Origin: Cristatella mucedo
Taxonomy: Eukaryota > Bryozoa > Phylactolaemata > Cristatellidae
Length of the DNA: 64,000 nucleotides
Direction of reading: 5' to 3'
Assembly: GCA_009760855.2 (NCBI GenBank)
Contig: WPIO01000030.1
Coordinates: 1,107,001-1,171,000 of the forward strand
Position numbers and translations under genes: made by a program. Below the pieces are notes generated by a model. The model did no database searches and was not told where the DNA came from. It saw only the letters and a list, made by a program, of their open reading frames with translations. Below are positions 24,007 to 38,344 of the stretch, piece after piece (position 1 is the first letter of the stretch; each line of letters opens with the position of its first letter).

Positions 24007-27000
24007 GAAACCTTAATGCTCAAAATCGGCTCTGCCAGCACATCTCCGTTGGCATCTGCACGAAATCTGGATGTCCTGCTCCAAAGTGACCTTTCACTAG
24101 ACGACCATATTAGCTCCTCAGTCAAATCTGCCGACTTTCAGCTACATAGCACTGCAACAGTCGGGCCTGTTTGGACCGGGATACCGCATCCAAGCTGATC
24201 CGTGTGCATCCAAGTTGATGCGTGCGTTAGTGACATCCCTTCTCGACTTCTGTAACTCACTGCTTACTGGTCTACTAGCCAATAAAATCAGGCGCTTAGT
24301 TGTTGAAAAACTCTGCAGCCAGGCAAATCTGTCGTGAGCATCACAGTTACCATGTTACACCACTTCTCGCCGACCTGCATTGACTCCCAATCAACCAGCT
24401 TATGAACTTAAAGGTCCAGTCACTCAATTTATGTCTCTTGATTCTCTGGCTCCAGCCTACCTATCAGAACTACTCCCCCACCAGGCTAGGTATCATATCA
24501 CCTGCTTATCTGACTTAAATCGTTTAGCTATGGCTCGAACCAACCTCAAATCCTTAATTTAAGAGCTTGCCTTTAGTTCGTATGTTAAAAAAGTCTGGAA
24601 CTCACTCCCGACTGGCGTCACGACATCCCCTGACTTGACGACATTAAAAAAAGAATCTGGTTTGATGCGTTTTAAAAGCTCATGCATGTGGCACCGTGTC
24701 TGTCACCACAAACCATATTTACATGCTGACAATATGCATTTTACCTCTAGCCATATTATCCTAGTTGACCCTGTGCATTTTACCACGAACCACCTGATCA
24801 TGCTTCCTTTACAGCATATGCAAAGTTCCTAGAAAGAGATTAAGTTCTCTGACAGTGCTATACACATGCATTATTATTATTGTTATTATTATTATTATTA
24901 TAGATGTAGTAGAAGCATGATCAGTAGGTGTGTGAGTGCAAGCTTACCTTGAACTGAGCTAGAAGTGTATCCAAGTCAACAACAAAGGCTTGTACCCACG
25001 GATCGTTGGCTTCATAATAAGTGAATTCTTCCTGTGAATGGTCAACAATACAGCAAACAACATTATTACTAGCCAGAAAGAAGGTGATACTGCTTCGCCC
25101 ATTACAAGAAAGCTTGCCTGCAAGAATTCGGCCAGCTGAAATTCTAAAAGCTACTGGCTGACATGCAAATCATAAGCTCTAAGTGCTACAACCAAGGACA
25201 AGACAAGCGATGCAGCAGGTCTTCATGGTGTAATTTCAGAATGATTCACGGGCTATGCCATACGTGCATCCTTGGCGGCCATGCCAACATCGAAAACGAG
25301 AGATTCTGGCTTACCTCTCCTATGTTGTGTGCTGTGGAGCAAAATGCCTCTACGAGGGGCTTAATTCTTGGCTTGCCGACTGAGTTGTTTAGCTGTGTGA
25401 AGCCGAGGTCAAGAACTTCCTTGAAATGTGCCGATATTGCACCAAGATCACTCAGGCAGCTCTAAACAAGCAATATACACAAAGATTGTTATGGCGACTT
25501 CCAACGACTACTTTATCTGATAATGAAGGCAGAGCCATATTTTCCCCTCAAGCAGTGTGTAATGAGCTAACATAGCCCTCAAGCCTATTACAGGCAACAT
25601 ACGTCAAGTTTTTCCTTTGCATGATAACTTTCTGTAGCAAGCAGAGTCGGTATCTCATCCTCCAAAGCTTTCTTAAGTGTCTGTATGTTTCCGCAGCTGA
25701 TTTCTGCATTATTGAGAAAAACCTGGAAAACGATCAAGTAAAGCATAAATATCAAATACGACATGTAGCTAACCAATTACAAATGTGTAAAGTACAGTGA
25801 TAGGCCAATAGGCCAGCACTTGATCCACCATACCATTTTGAACACCATGCTGTAAGCTGAGGTGAGAGCTCAGAGACATGACTTTGAGAGCTGGCAAGCG
25901 CTCACTCACCAGGAACTGCGTACGAAGCTTTTCGGTGTCAGATGACTGCAGCTTGCCCTGCTGAAGGCTGGATTGCACCATGCTGTAAGCTTGGGCCAGG
26001 TCAAAGCCGGCAGGGTAGCCCTGACGTAGGCGTGAAGCGAGCACTTCGCGAAAGTCTTTTTCCAGGATGGAGCAAGAGTGGTTGATCATGGCACAGACGC
26101 CGTCAACACTTGAGCTCGTCATGGCACGCCTGCCAGAATCGACAAGCGTGGAATTGTAGCATGCCAGTGCAACGTGCAGGAAGGCTAGCCACTAATCTAT
26201 TGACACGACATGCCTACAAAAGAGTTGCTCATGGTACACTCACCGGACACATTTCTTCACGATGAAAAAAGCATCGTCGACCATGCTCGAAGTCATAGTA
26301 GATTCATCACTGACGTCGAGGCTAACGGCCTAAAATGGGGAGGCAAAAGCACAAAAGTGGTGGCATCATTCACCTTGCCGAAAGAGTGTAACAGACTCCA
26401 CGAGTGAGTAGTCAAGCCAGCGAGGAGTGAGATGGCAAGAGATCTCTCTGCTTAAATCCAATGAATACAATTCCGTCTTCGACTGCAAGGCATTCAGAAT
26501 TGTTATGATGCATGCTTGCCTGCTTCATTGGCTGGCTCAGGCTCGATCCCGACCAGCCGCACATACACACCGATGCTTTGCAGGAGAACGTTTGACCACA
26601 ACTCAGGGGGCTTCTTTCAAGCTGTGGTCCTTGACTTTAGGCGCTAGACGGCTCAGCCTCAACTTAACAAGGGGCATCCCTGTCTATGATGGCTACGCGT
26701 TAACCACAAAGGCAGTCTCCATAAACGGTTTCAGGAGCGCCGAGTGGATTACAACTTTGTTGTTCTCCTGAAACATATCCCTTATTCTATTTAACATGTC
26801 TAAGGGCTAAGCCTATACACTGAGTGAGCACAATTGTATGCCTGCATGCAAGCATTTAAAGCAATCCTGTGAGTAAGGGCACACAGCTTTCTACTCCAGT
26901 GCTAGCTGTCAATTTTCAAAAATCTTTATGCAAATTAAATAGGTACACGAAGCATGGATTTACTATCACGACACTACCTTAAATACCATCCATAAACCAT

Positions 27001-28596
27001 TCACTCGGTTACTTTAGCTGTTCTTAACACACAACTGCTTCGCTGATTAATAGTTATAGCCGGACACAAAGGACATCCCAAAGAACATCTGTGCAGCAAA
27101 TGTAAAGCGCCTAGAAAGAGATTGAGTTCTCTGAGGACACGTTATCAAGTGTGTTACTATTACTATTATTATTATTATTATTATTATTATTCTCTGTCTT
27201 CACAGCAGATGAATGGCAGATGAAAAAAGCCTACACATACGAAGGCAAACACAGTTACTAACTCAGTAATCGGCTACCGAGAATGACAAAGTTTCTCAGA
27301 AGCACTGCATGCATAGATATTTTTTTAAGTTACAGCGCTACGTATCTCCGAAGCTAACTAGGAAAATCGTTAAAGCTTTCTCTCTCAAGTGCCTTGAAAG
27401 AAGCCAAGTTCTCTCAGGGTGCTGTACGAATAGTATTATTATTATTATTATAAGATGCTAGATCTAAAACCTTCGGAATCATAGGCAGCAGCTGACCAGT
27501 TGTTCTCACCTTCTGAACCATCTCACGTATGAAGTACTCCTCCATGAGAATGTAGCTGCCCACGAGCTCCTGGACGAGTTTACTCAAGTCACTGCGTTTT
27601 AACAAGTTGTCCACTTCGGTAAGCTTTTCCTGCTTCAACTCGGGATTCATATCGACGACTTCCAGGTCACCCTACATAGAAGAAATTACAACTCCTAACC
27701 AACAAGTAGCTGACGAACCTAGCTCATTGAGCATACACTACATGTAATAAAGATATGAAAAAAGCTTATTTGCACATCAAGGATGTCAGAAAATAACAAT
27801 CAATAACAAATTAAGGAGTCACTAAGCAATATGACGGCATTTTTTAAGCAGTCGTTGCTTTATCGACCACTGTCTCATTGAACCAATCGAAGTTCAGGAA
27901 AGAACGACATTATTGCCGAATACGCTGGATGGCAGGACAGTTTGTCCAAAATTCAACATTGGCAAAGCCAGCTAGCACGGTATGGCATGCAGCTGATAAT
28001 CTAGTGCAGTTAGCTGATTTAACAGCCTCATTTATATAGAGGCAAAAGAGCCTTAACGGCTATCACCACTGCTTGCAGTGGGCAATATAGGATAGCGCCC
28101 ACTGCATGACTCGAACCCGCGACCTGGGCCGTAAAGACCAAGCACCTAAATCCCTAGGCTAAGACCAATGACCACGTACAAACAATTGTTCGGGCAATCA
28201 CTGCGAACTTTGCAAAATATGTTAGCACTGAATAAAACTGGTGAATAGTATTTTTCCTGAGGGCGACAGTGCATGGTGGCAACCAGTCACTGATGGTGTA
28301 CTACTGGTTGCACAAACAAGTATATTAGCATGCAACATTGTTCATTTCTGGACAAGTTCTTACAAACAAAAATATTGAACCTTAGCATCCATTTACAGGC
28401 TGATCGAAAATAAAAACTCTTGAGCCCAACTCATACCCTTCATATAAAGTGTACAGAAATGACAAGCAAGACTCACTACAGCTGAAAAGTAAATTCTGCT
28501 GTTTCTTAGTATGCTACACAACTGATCCTCGACATAGTCAGCTTGTGTGCTCGTTCGTGTATGTGTGTGCATGCACGTGTGAGTGTGAGTGTGTAG

Positions 28597-28657
<61 letters not shown>

Positions 28658-31600
28658 TGTGTGCATGAGAGTAGATCGTTTTGCGGCTGGGTATGGGTCA
28701 TGGACCATAAGCCTGTGCAATCGGTTAGCACCATCTGGGGTCACACGACCAAGGCCTCTAGGTTGGTTGGCACTTGTTATCTTGTTGTGAGGCAAAAGTG
28801 CAAAAAAGCAACCTTTAAAAAGTTTGAGCAGTACATTTAAAACAATCGGGAACAAATCTCGGCAGATTATAACGCATTCAGAGCATAAATAAGAGATACT
28901 GACCATTACACGTCGCTTGATGAAGCGCAAATACAGCTCGGTTCGTGAGCCAATCAGCGTTATTTCACCTAGGAGCACATCCAGCTCCTTCGGGTCAATC
29001 CTAAAATCAATTTGAGCACGCTCAAGCCCACAAACCAGTAAGCAAGCAGAGGAAGCTGGTTAAAGCAAGACCACTAAAAGTAATCGATGGAAAACTCAAA
29101 GAAGTCCTACGGGCTGTCTAGTTGCTGTGCCACTGCAATAAGATAGTAATAGAAAAAAATCAATGGGATCGCAAGCATGGAAAGGGCCCTTTAATAAATT
29201 GCACTTTGAGCTGAATTTTTCTGCCGTCAGACGACAAAGGACTGATAAGTGCCACTAACGATGCAGCTCCTCAATCTAGTGTGAAAGACTGGCAAGTCTG
29301 CAAAACATAACTGATTTGGTAAAGAATTAGAGCAGCACAGCAGTACGATAAGTGAAAGATAGCCTCCTGCAGTTTTTAAGACCGCTGATTGTCTGGTACC
29401 ATTAATACGGTTTGTCTGAAATTAAAAGCTACCGGCACAGTCTTTTACTGAGAGGGAAGAACAGTGTGCATTGACTTAAATGAATTTGTAAACAAGCCAC
29501 AAGGATGCATATTTCTGCAATCTAGTTTCGAAGTCACTCTGCTATGAACCACCTCATTTGCCATCAAACAATTCAAGCAGCTCCTGAATGCAGCAATGAT
29601 ATAACTTGTCGAGCTACTGGATGGGCAGGGTTTCCAAAGAAAGGTCAAGTTCCCTGCAAAAATCCGACAAATACTACTGAACTCCAGGAGGGTGTAAACA
29701 AGGAACTCCTAATGAAAGTAAGACAGCCACAAGCTGTGGATATACGTTTATGCCTGCATATGAAAGATGACGCTATTGTGCAACTAGTAGTATTCAAATG
29801 GCCAAAAGACGCCAATGAACAAATTTCAGTAAGGCATAGATTTAGGTGTCGTATTACTGTGCAAGCATTAAGCATATCCCTTAAAGTTGCCACGTGGCTA
29901 CTGTGAAAGGAGACCGCATAAAATAGCAGAATGGAACAAGCAGGAGCTAGAGGTTGACACGGAGGGGGAGGGGAGTGCATCTGTGTGCCCTGCCTGCGAG
30001 TGAGTGAGCCGTGAAGAGGTGAAATCCACGTTCGTACTTTTCGAACGATGCTGTTTTTGGGCTGAGACTCTGCTGCACTCTCTTGACTTTTGTGTCAAAC
30101 TCGCGATTCTTCTTGAAATGATCAATGATGCTCCTTGTCTGCCGGTCACACTCCTTCTGCAGCAGCACCACAAATGGCAACATACGCCCAGGGCCTGGAG
30201 CACAAAATACAGCTGGTATAGTACAGATTTTATGCAGATACAGCACAGCCTTGGCTTCAAGGCAAAATTTTGCACACGCCCACTAAAACGAAAACGAGGC
30301 ACTGAAGCGGTGCAAACGGTGCAAACATACATACCGTAGTAGGTCTCCACTAGTGGCTGGTGTATTTCAACGACCCTTGCCACCGCCTCGAAGAGCAACG
30401 TCAGGGTATCAGCATACTGTACGCTGGCCCTCTTGTCGTCAGGGCCGGTAGTCAAAGCCGACTGTAAGTTCTTCTGGGTAGTGTCAGCCAGCTGCAATCA
30501 CGCAACTACGCCGCTCACCCAGCGTGAGATAGCTCACTGATATGCGGGCGAGCAAGCGAGAAGCCTACTTGCATTGCCACCCGACGACACTGCAGTACAG
30601 GAAACCCTTAGAAGTACACATGGTCAGGCGCACGGCGTGAACATCAAACGTGCAACGATAAAATCTCGACCGACTTAAAGGCTTCAACAGCTGGCCGTGG
30701 GGCGATGAAATTGTTAGATCATCAGCTGCGTCCAGGCAAAAATCATCGACCAGAGTGAGCCATCGTATTCGGCCACGAAGCAGCCGCCCACCAGCAACGG
30801 CACCGGCTTTCCGGCTTTGACGGCAACCGAATGCATACGTCCGCGTACAGCCGTGGCACAACGTGCGTGGCATGTGCCAGGGCACAAGCGCCACCGACGT
30901 CATAGCATCTCATTCTTTTCGAGCTGGTGCCCTCTCGCGGGGAGAGGGACAAAGTGTGGGATCCTCCGCGAGCGGAAGCGAAAGCACTCGGCTGAAATGC
31001 TAGCGGCCACTTGTATCGCTTTAGTTAGCATTAGCAGAATCTGCTCTGATTAGCGGCAGCACAGAGTGCAGAGTGCAGACGACTAACTAGTAGGCTGGCC
31101 TAGGTTCGTCTGCCGACGGCAGTCACTACGGGCGGCTGGGCTGCTAGGCGCTGGCTCCGCCAGCGCCTCCTGCCTGCTGCTTCTCCGCCACTTCCGCTAA
31201 GGCCGCTCTCGCTCGCGCGCGAAGGTGCCGGTCTGCCGACCTGAGAGCACAGATACTTGGAGAATTTCGTCAGGCCATCGTCGTGCTGGCCCAGCAGCGG
31301 GAATATCTTGAAGAAGCGCTCGACGGAGGCGTGGTCGCCAGCGTGGACGGCAGCCTGAAACTTGCTCTGCACGATGCCCCTCAGCCGGCCCTCGGCCTCG
31401 CGCAACAGTCGGAACGAGGCGCTGAGGCTGCTCCCTGAAACGCCCCAGGACGACGGTGCATTGCAGATGGTGCAGACGCCAGCTCGGCAAGGCGCTCGAT
31501 GACCTTCCAGCCAACGACAGAGGCGATGACTGGGCGAAGGCAGAGACAGGAGGAACACGGGGCCGGATGCAACGAAAAGCCATCAGTGTGCACGGCAAGG

Positions 31601-33632
31601 CAAGCTTGCGCACCAGCAAATACGCATGGCAAGCACAGCTGCAAGCTGCCAGATCCCCAATGGCACAATGGCTAGCCATCCACATAACACGCAAGCCTTT
31701 GGGTGACATCCTAAGATATGCCAACGTGACATACTCAATTCATGTCCACGTGCCACAGAAGCAGGCATGCGGTTCTTATTTGTATGGTGACTAAAGCTGA
31801 AAACGACTTCTTATTGGCATCTCTGCAGGCCGGCACCAAAGAGGCAGTGGCTAACCGAGGTTCTAGTTTCTGGACATATGCAACTGACATAATCAACTAC
31901 CTCATGCTTCGTTTGAAGCATCTACAAAGTGCCTAGAAATAGACAAGTTCACTTAGGGTGCTCTAAAAATGCACTATTATTATTATTATAATTACATTAT
32001 CTTGTTGCTAATCATAAACTGTACGTAATTACTTTTGTTCACATGGTCATGCACGATGTATTGGTGATATACAGACACTATTTATGAAAAAACTACACAA
32101 TAAGGAGCCAAGGCTTTAGTTGCTGAGGCCATCAGCAAGTCTAGAACCATTCCAGCTCAGTTAACAAGTAAGAAGGGCAGTCAGTCCTCATTGGCAAGTC
32201 ACCCGTTTGTTGCTCCTCCCATATTTGCAAATCGACATACACACATGCACAGAGGCACGCACACACACGCGCACACACACACGCACAGACACACATCTCA
32301 ACAACTGCTGACAGATCAAAGCATAAATAATCAACAGGAAGCATTTGTACGCTAGCAAGTCAGGTAATACTTGGCAGCAAATTGCAGACTCCGCCGGCCT
32401 ATTCAGTAGATAGCTAGTGGAAAACACAAATGAAATACGCCAAGTTTTCCAGCATCCAATACCTTTTCCAGATTCGGGCGCAATCATAATATTCTAAATG
32501 CACTTTATAGTAGAAATGAAATGACGGCGTGTAATAAAATCGCTAGTGGACGCAAGAATCCAACTTTACAAGAAAACATCTTGACTGTTGGCATGGTTAT
32601 AACCTAGCAACTGCCAAGGCTAAAAAACATTGGATCGTGCACATGAGCAGCCACAGACCTGACATGATTCGAAAGGATGCAAGAAAGCAGTGTAATAGAT
32701 AGGAAAGAAATTTTGTTCAGCTCCATTTTCAGATATGCAAGGAGAATTTCTTTAAAAAAGGCATCGGGGCAATGCAAAGACGGACACGTTAAACGATGCT
32801 TGATATAGAAGAAAAGTCCATTAGATATTCGAGAGCTATGAATCAATATAAGTTTATGATGTGACCATAACTTACGGGTTGGTGCCATAGCAGCAACAGC
32901 ACCACTCGAGATAATGAAGACAGCTATTAACACGGCATCCAACGATTATCCGGTAATCCCTTTAAGGACCACCCAGCACTTTCCGACAAAGAATCCTATG
33001 GCCAACACCGACTAGAATAGCCAAATGCATGGTGACGATAGACTCAGCTGCCATTTGGATCGTTGGAAAAAATACATAATGCAAAGCATGAGCAAGCCCA
33101 GTGTGGCAGCATCTCGAAAAGGGATGCAAGTTGGACAAGTATACTAGTTATAGAACAGCTAAAGTTATTAAGATGGAGCTGTTGCTCAGTCAAGCAACTC
33201 GTGCATTGACCATGCAAGGGAGGTATCAAGGTTGCTGCCAAATCATGGCTCTTAAGTCCTAGTAAACTAGAGATGAGCCAGGTCACAAAAATATACTTGC
33301 ATGCAACATTTGCTTACTTTAGGACAATATCTATTGATGGGTGGCTTTAAATTCAAAGGTTTGGTTCTTGACATGCAGACATACAGATCCTTCATGTCAA
33401 ATACTAGTGAAACCATGCATCTCCACAAGGGTCATCAAGGCTCATCATAATAGCATGTCAGTGGCAGGACTCCAATGTGTTCTACAATAGACTTGGCAAA
33501 CAACCATGTGCACGACTGCTACCACAAAAGGCAGTTGTCACTCTCACTGTCCAGAATGCATCCTTCGATCGATAGACAGTCAGCTTCTCTCGAAGCGCTA
33601 ATATAAACTTTAAGAATCAGTAAAAAATAAAT

Positions 33633-33686
<54 letters not shown>

Positions 33687-36600
33687 CACACACACAACAC
33701 ACACACACACACACACACAACACACACACACAGACACACACACACATGCATACATACTTACTTACATACACACACGTGCTGTAAATCAACATGTAGCTGC
33801 AAATCAACGTATTAACTGCACAGCATGCAAAGCACATCAAGTTGCAACATAAGCACGCTGACATCTGGTACAATTATTTTCATTCAGATAATAGACACAA
33901 TATGCAAATAAATCGTACCGTCTGAAGAATCCGCAGTAATCCTTAGCAGATTCTCATCCAAACTAAGAAAGCGATGAATGTGTGCAGCAGCCTTCAGAAA
34001 AAATTAATGGGCACATTATATGGTGTTTCATGCACTATGCCACAGTTGCAAACAAATATTATTTAAGAGCAAATACCTAACAGACAAACTATTTACACAG
34101 TATTACAATAGTAGCAATAATAATAAGAAATTTGTATAGCACCCTTAGAGAACTAAATAAACATTGCTATCGGCTCTATACATATGCTGTGAACAAACCA
34201 TTTCAATACGGTTAGTGATAGCAAGCAGTGTCGGCATGAATATGCACACAAAGGAAAATTCACAGGGACCCAGCCAATGATGTGAGGAGCAGGTGCGGCT
34301 TTAGCTTTTGTTAAAATGTCGTCAAGTGGGGGATGCATGCCGTGTCGTCAGCAGGGAGTGAGTTCCAGGCTATGGAAGGATAAGAACTAAAAGACAAGGT
34401 CATCAAAAGACTTGAGGTTGGTGAGAGGCACAGCTCAACGACTTGAGTCGGACGAGTGAGTGGTACGATGCCTAACCTGATTGGGAATTAGTTTGGATAG
34501 CATACATGTCTTTGGGCAATCTAGAAGGTATATGGTCGATAACAAGAAAAGTAGCATCAGCTTAGAAATAGAAAAGGCCAATACTTTTCAATTTGCAATA
34601 TAAGGCATCGCTACAACACTCTCTTTTCTGCCCGGTTTTCATTCTGGTGCACGGTCAATCTTTGTCTCCTCCACAAGCTGCAATACTACAATAATTCGTA
34701 TGGCCATTTCTGGAACTTAGCATTGAGCTGCATTGCTCGACACGATTAAGTAAAGGATCCCAAATATTAAGAATGTACTCAAAAAAGCTTATCTGTTACA
34801 GTTTTGAAGTCACTGGCACACATAACCGGTATAAGGCAAGTGAAACCCAAGGCACCTCGATGGCATAGCAGAGGAGCAATAGCCTGGCAGCCCCCAAAGC
34901 CAGGCGACATGCTCGAAAAAATGTGAAGGGATGTTTTGCCTACTATGATAATTGGATTCAGATAATTTCAAGATTCAGCTTTCCCTGTCTTAGAAAGTAT
35001 AGCTCACTTAACGAATTCCTGCACATAAGGCACCTAACCAGAATGTAGTTGATAATAATAATGCACTTGATAAAGCGCCCTCAGGGAACTTAATCTCTTT
35101 CTTGGCGCTTTACATTTGCCGCAAAGTGAAATGCAATTGAATGGTAAGTAAAATCATGCTTGAAAAACAAACAAAATGAATAATATGGTTAGGGGTGATA
35201 TTCACAGGGTCAGCATGCAAATGTGGTTAGTGGCAGCATGCAGTGTCAGTACGCATAAGCACATGAAGGACGAATCACAGGAACCCACTAAATGCTGTCC
35301 TAAATAGGTGTTTTTTTAAGTTCTCTTTAAATGTGGTCAAGTCAGGGGATGTTCTGACGCAAGTCGGGAGGGAGTTCCAGGCTGATAGCAAAAGCTTACA
35401 CCCAACTCTACTGTTTTACTACTTTAAATATTCAAAAAACATTTTAATGGGCTGCTTAATTACTAATCACCGACACGTGGCCTGGAATACTGGCAACTGC
35501 TCGAGATCAGCTGAATAAGCTGCCTAAGAGGTAAGTGCAAATGCCATCTGGGGGTGTCTAAGGCCAGTTATCAGACAATGCATAAGGAAAATGTGAGCCA
35601 GCTGCTCATGTGATTCAATGATGGCTCGCAATGTTTGCTACATGTTGAGAAGTGCCACAGCAAGGTGCGCTTCAAGAGCTAGATGCTATTGCAAGATTGA
35701 TATAGAGATCGCCTATAGGCCGATTTTCTAGCCACCCATGGTATATGTTAGCTTTGATTTTTACAAAATCTTTGCTGCAATTGGAAGGATGAAACATGTG
35801 ATCACTGCAAGGAAAAACAAAAAGCATGAGCATAACAGCATTTTCATCACCTGCTCATAGTTCTCTTCCTGCATAGCACTCTGTACACCGTCTGTACACA
35901 ACTTGAGATCAAGGACATCCTCCACACGTTCCATGCAGCTTATCACACGATTCTGTAACGATAACAATGCTGTCCACCATAACTTAAAATGAAATACAGG
36001 ATCAATGCTGCGTGGCGTGTGCTCACTTGCTTGTTTTGCATTATCAGGTAGGCACCACAGCCTCTGACCGATTCATACAGTGTATTCCTTTCCATTAGGT
36101 CCTATTCTGCATTAGCTGTATGCTCACAGTCAGTGCCACGTGTACACAGGCCAATGCCCAAGTTCACACTCATCCTTGTTTTGCATGGAGCGCTACTTGA
36201 GCAGCAGCTGCCGGGAGCCTTGTTCTAAAGCCAAAGCGGGAAAGCAGGACCAAAGGCCAGAGTCGCACGCCCTGAGATTGAATAGAGGATGTGTATGTCA
36301 ACTCATGTTGTACAGAAGGTGGTAAAAATATGAGCAACAGCTCACTGTTTGCCAATCGTGGTGTGGGCATTAGCTCACTCTACCAGCAGTTGATTCTGGT
36401 GTGGGTGCTTATTACCACAACGCAACAATTGGCTGCAGCTCGAGTCTCGCTCGAATCATGCGATAGTGATGGTTGCAAACTCGAGCATCAGCTTGCACTA
36501 AGGTGGCCCTGGCTGTGAGCATAACAATAATAACAGGACATTGTATAGAACCCTAAGAGAACCAAAATGTCTGTGTAGGCACTTTGCATTCACTGCAAAG

Positions 36601-38301
36601 GAAGCGGCTCAATTGGTTAGTGATATTCTGCCAAGTGGCAGGACGCATAAGCATATAAAGGACAATTCACATGGACCTAGCAAATCCCGTGAGCAACAGG
36701 TGGGCTTTTAGCTTCCATTCAAAATGTCGTCAAGTCAGGGGAGGTTGTGACATTAGTCGGGAGTAATAATAAGAATAATAAATTTGTATGCACCCTCATT
36801 GAACTGAATCTCTTTCTAGGCACTTTGCGGGTGCTGTATAGAAAGCATCACCAAATGATTGGTGGTAACATCCGCAAGCAGCAGGCACAGTGTGAGCAGG
36901 CATATGCACACGAAACACGACCCACTTAATGCAGTAATAATGAGTTCCAGGCTTTGGGAGCATACAAACTAGAAGCACGGTCTCGATTTGAGACTGGTAA
37001 CAGGCACAGCTAAACGGCTTGACTCGGAAGAGAGAGGGTGGTACAATGCCTAGCCAGATGGGAAGCAGTGAGGATAGGTGATTCAGAGCAAAAGAATGAA
37101 GGCACCTAAATGTGATTGACAAGACCTAGACGTGCTGCTTGATGGGGAGCCAGTGCAAGCAATGTCTACTTTTAGTAGCTGGTTCGCTACAGCAGTAAAG
37201 TTGCTCGCTACGACCATAGTCTGGCTGAGGTCGTGGGCTCGAGCCCTGAGGCACATGTGAAGCGCCTGAATAGATTAATTTCTCTTGGGGCACTCTACAA
37301 ATGAACTATATATGACACACAAGTCTTGTAGCAGTGTTATGCACCAACACCAAGCCCTAGGAATTAGCCAAGGGATAGAGTGCTTGCTCTTCACAACCGA
37401 GGTCGGCTGTTCGACTGCAGCAAGTGGGCAATCCATTATTGCTCACTCCAAGCAGCGGTGGTAACTATTAAAGCTCTTCTGCCATTATAGACCCTGTGAA
37501 TAAGGCTGCTGAATTAGCTAGCCTTTTCGAAGCACATTTTTGCATAAACCGAAAGATTATTAAGTTGTAAGTTACAAAAGTTGAGACAAGCGGTGGTAAC
37601 TATTAAAGCTCTTCTGCCATTATAGACCCTGTGAATAAGGCTGCTGAATTAGCTAGCCTTTTCGAAGCACATTTTTGCATAAACCGAAAGATTATTAAGT
37701 TGTAAGTTACAAAAGTTGAGACAGGCTGTCATAAATGCATGGACCAGCTTGGACGTGGTATCCTTGTCTAAGCAGGCGAGCCCAATTTTAGTGACGGTAT
37801 ATAGATAAGAGTAGGCAGACTTGACTGTGGAGCTGATACGATCTCCAGTAAAAGTTCACTTCGGAACATCATAACCAGATTTCAAGCAGAAACGGATGAG
37901 ATATGCTGATCAAGCCCATTGTCAGGCTAAGGCTTTCCAATTTAAACGATAGGCCTGCACATAACTAGTAAGTTTCTTTAATTGTCATTCAATTTGAGAA
38001 AGTTTGCTACCATTTCAGTACAAATAAATAAAGGAGAGCTGATTTATCAGCCTCATTTATACAGCAGCAGAAGAGCCTCAACGACTATCACTTCTGCTTA
38101 TATATGGCCATAAAGAATTGCCCATCCTTAGGACTCAAGATCATGACCTGGGTTATGAAGGGCAACAAGAGAGTGGGAACATTTGCTGCGAAGGAACTAG
38201 AAAGGAATCAAAGAACAAGTACAGCTGTGTCATCTCTTGAGGATTATATCGGCAAGAGAGAGAGTGCATAAATGGTGAACAGAGGTTCACCAAGTAGATC
38301 C

Positions 38302-38344
<43 letters not shown>

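Noticed and set aside
29544-29906. 120-codon ORF in COG4 intron 8
   Set aside because: No recognisable domain, no splice context, antisense to COG4; likely chance.
31197-31724. 175-codon minus-strand ORF overlapping COG4 exon 6 in another frame
   Set aside because: Shadow of the GC-rich exon; the COG4 frame has the conserved [12 protein letters not shown] and the fitting splice sites.
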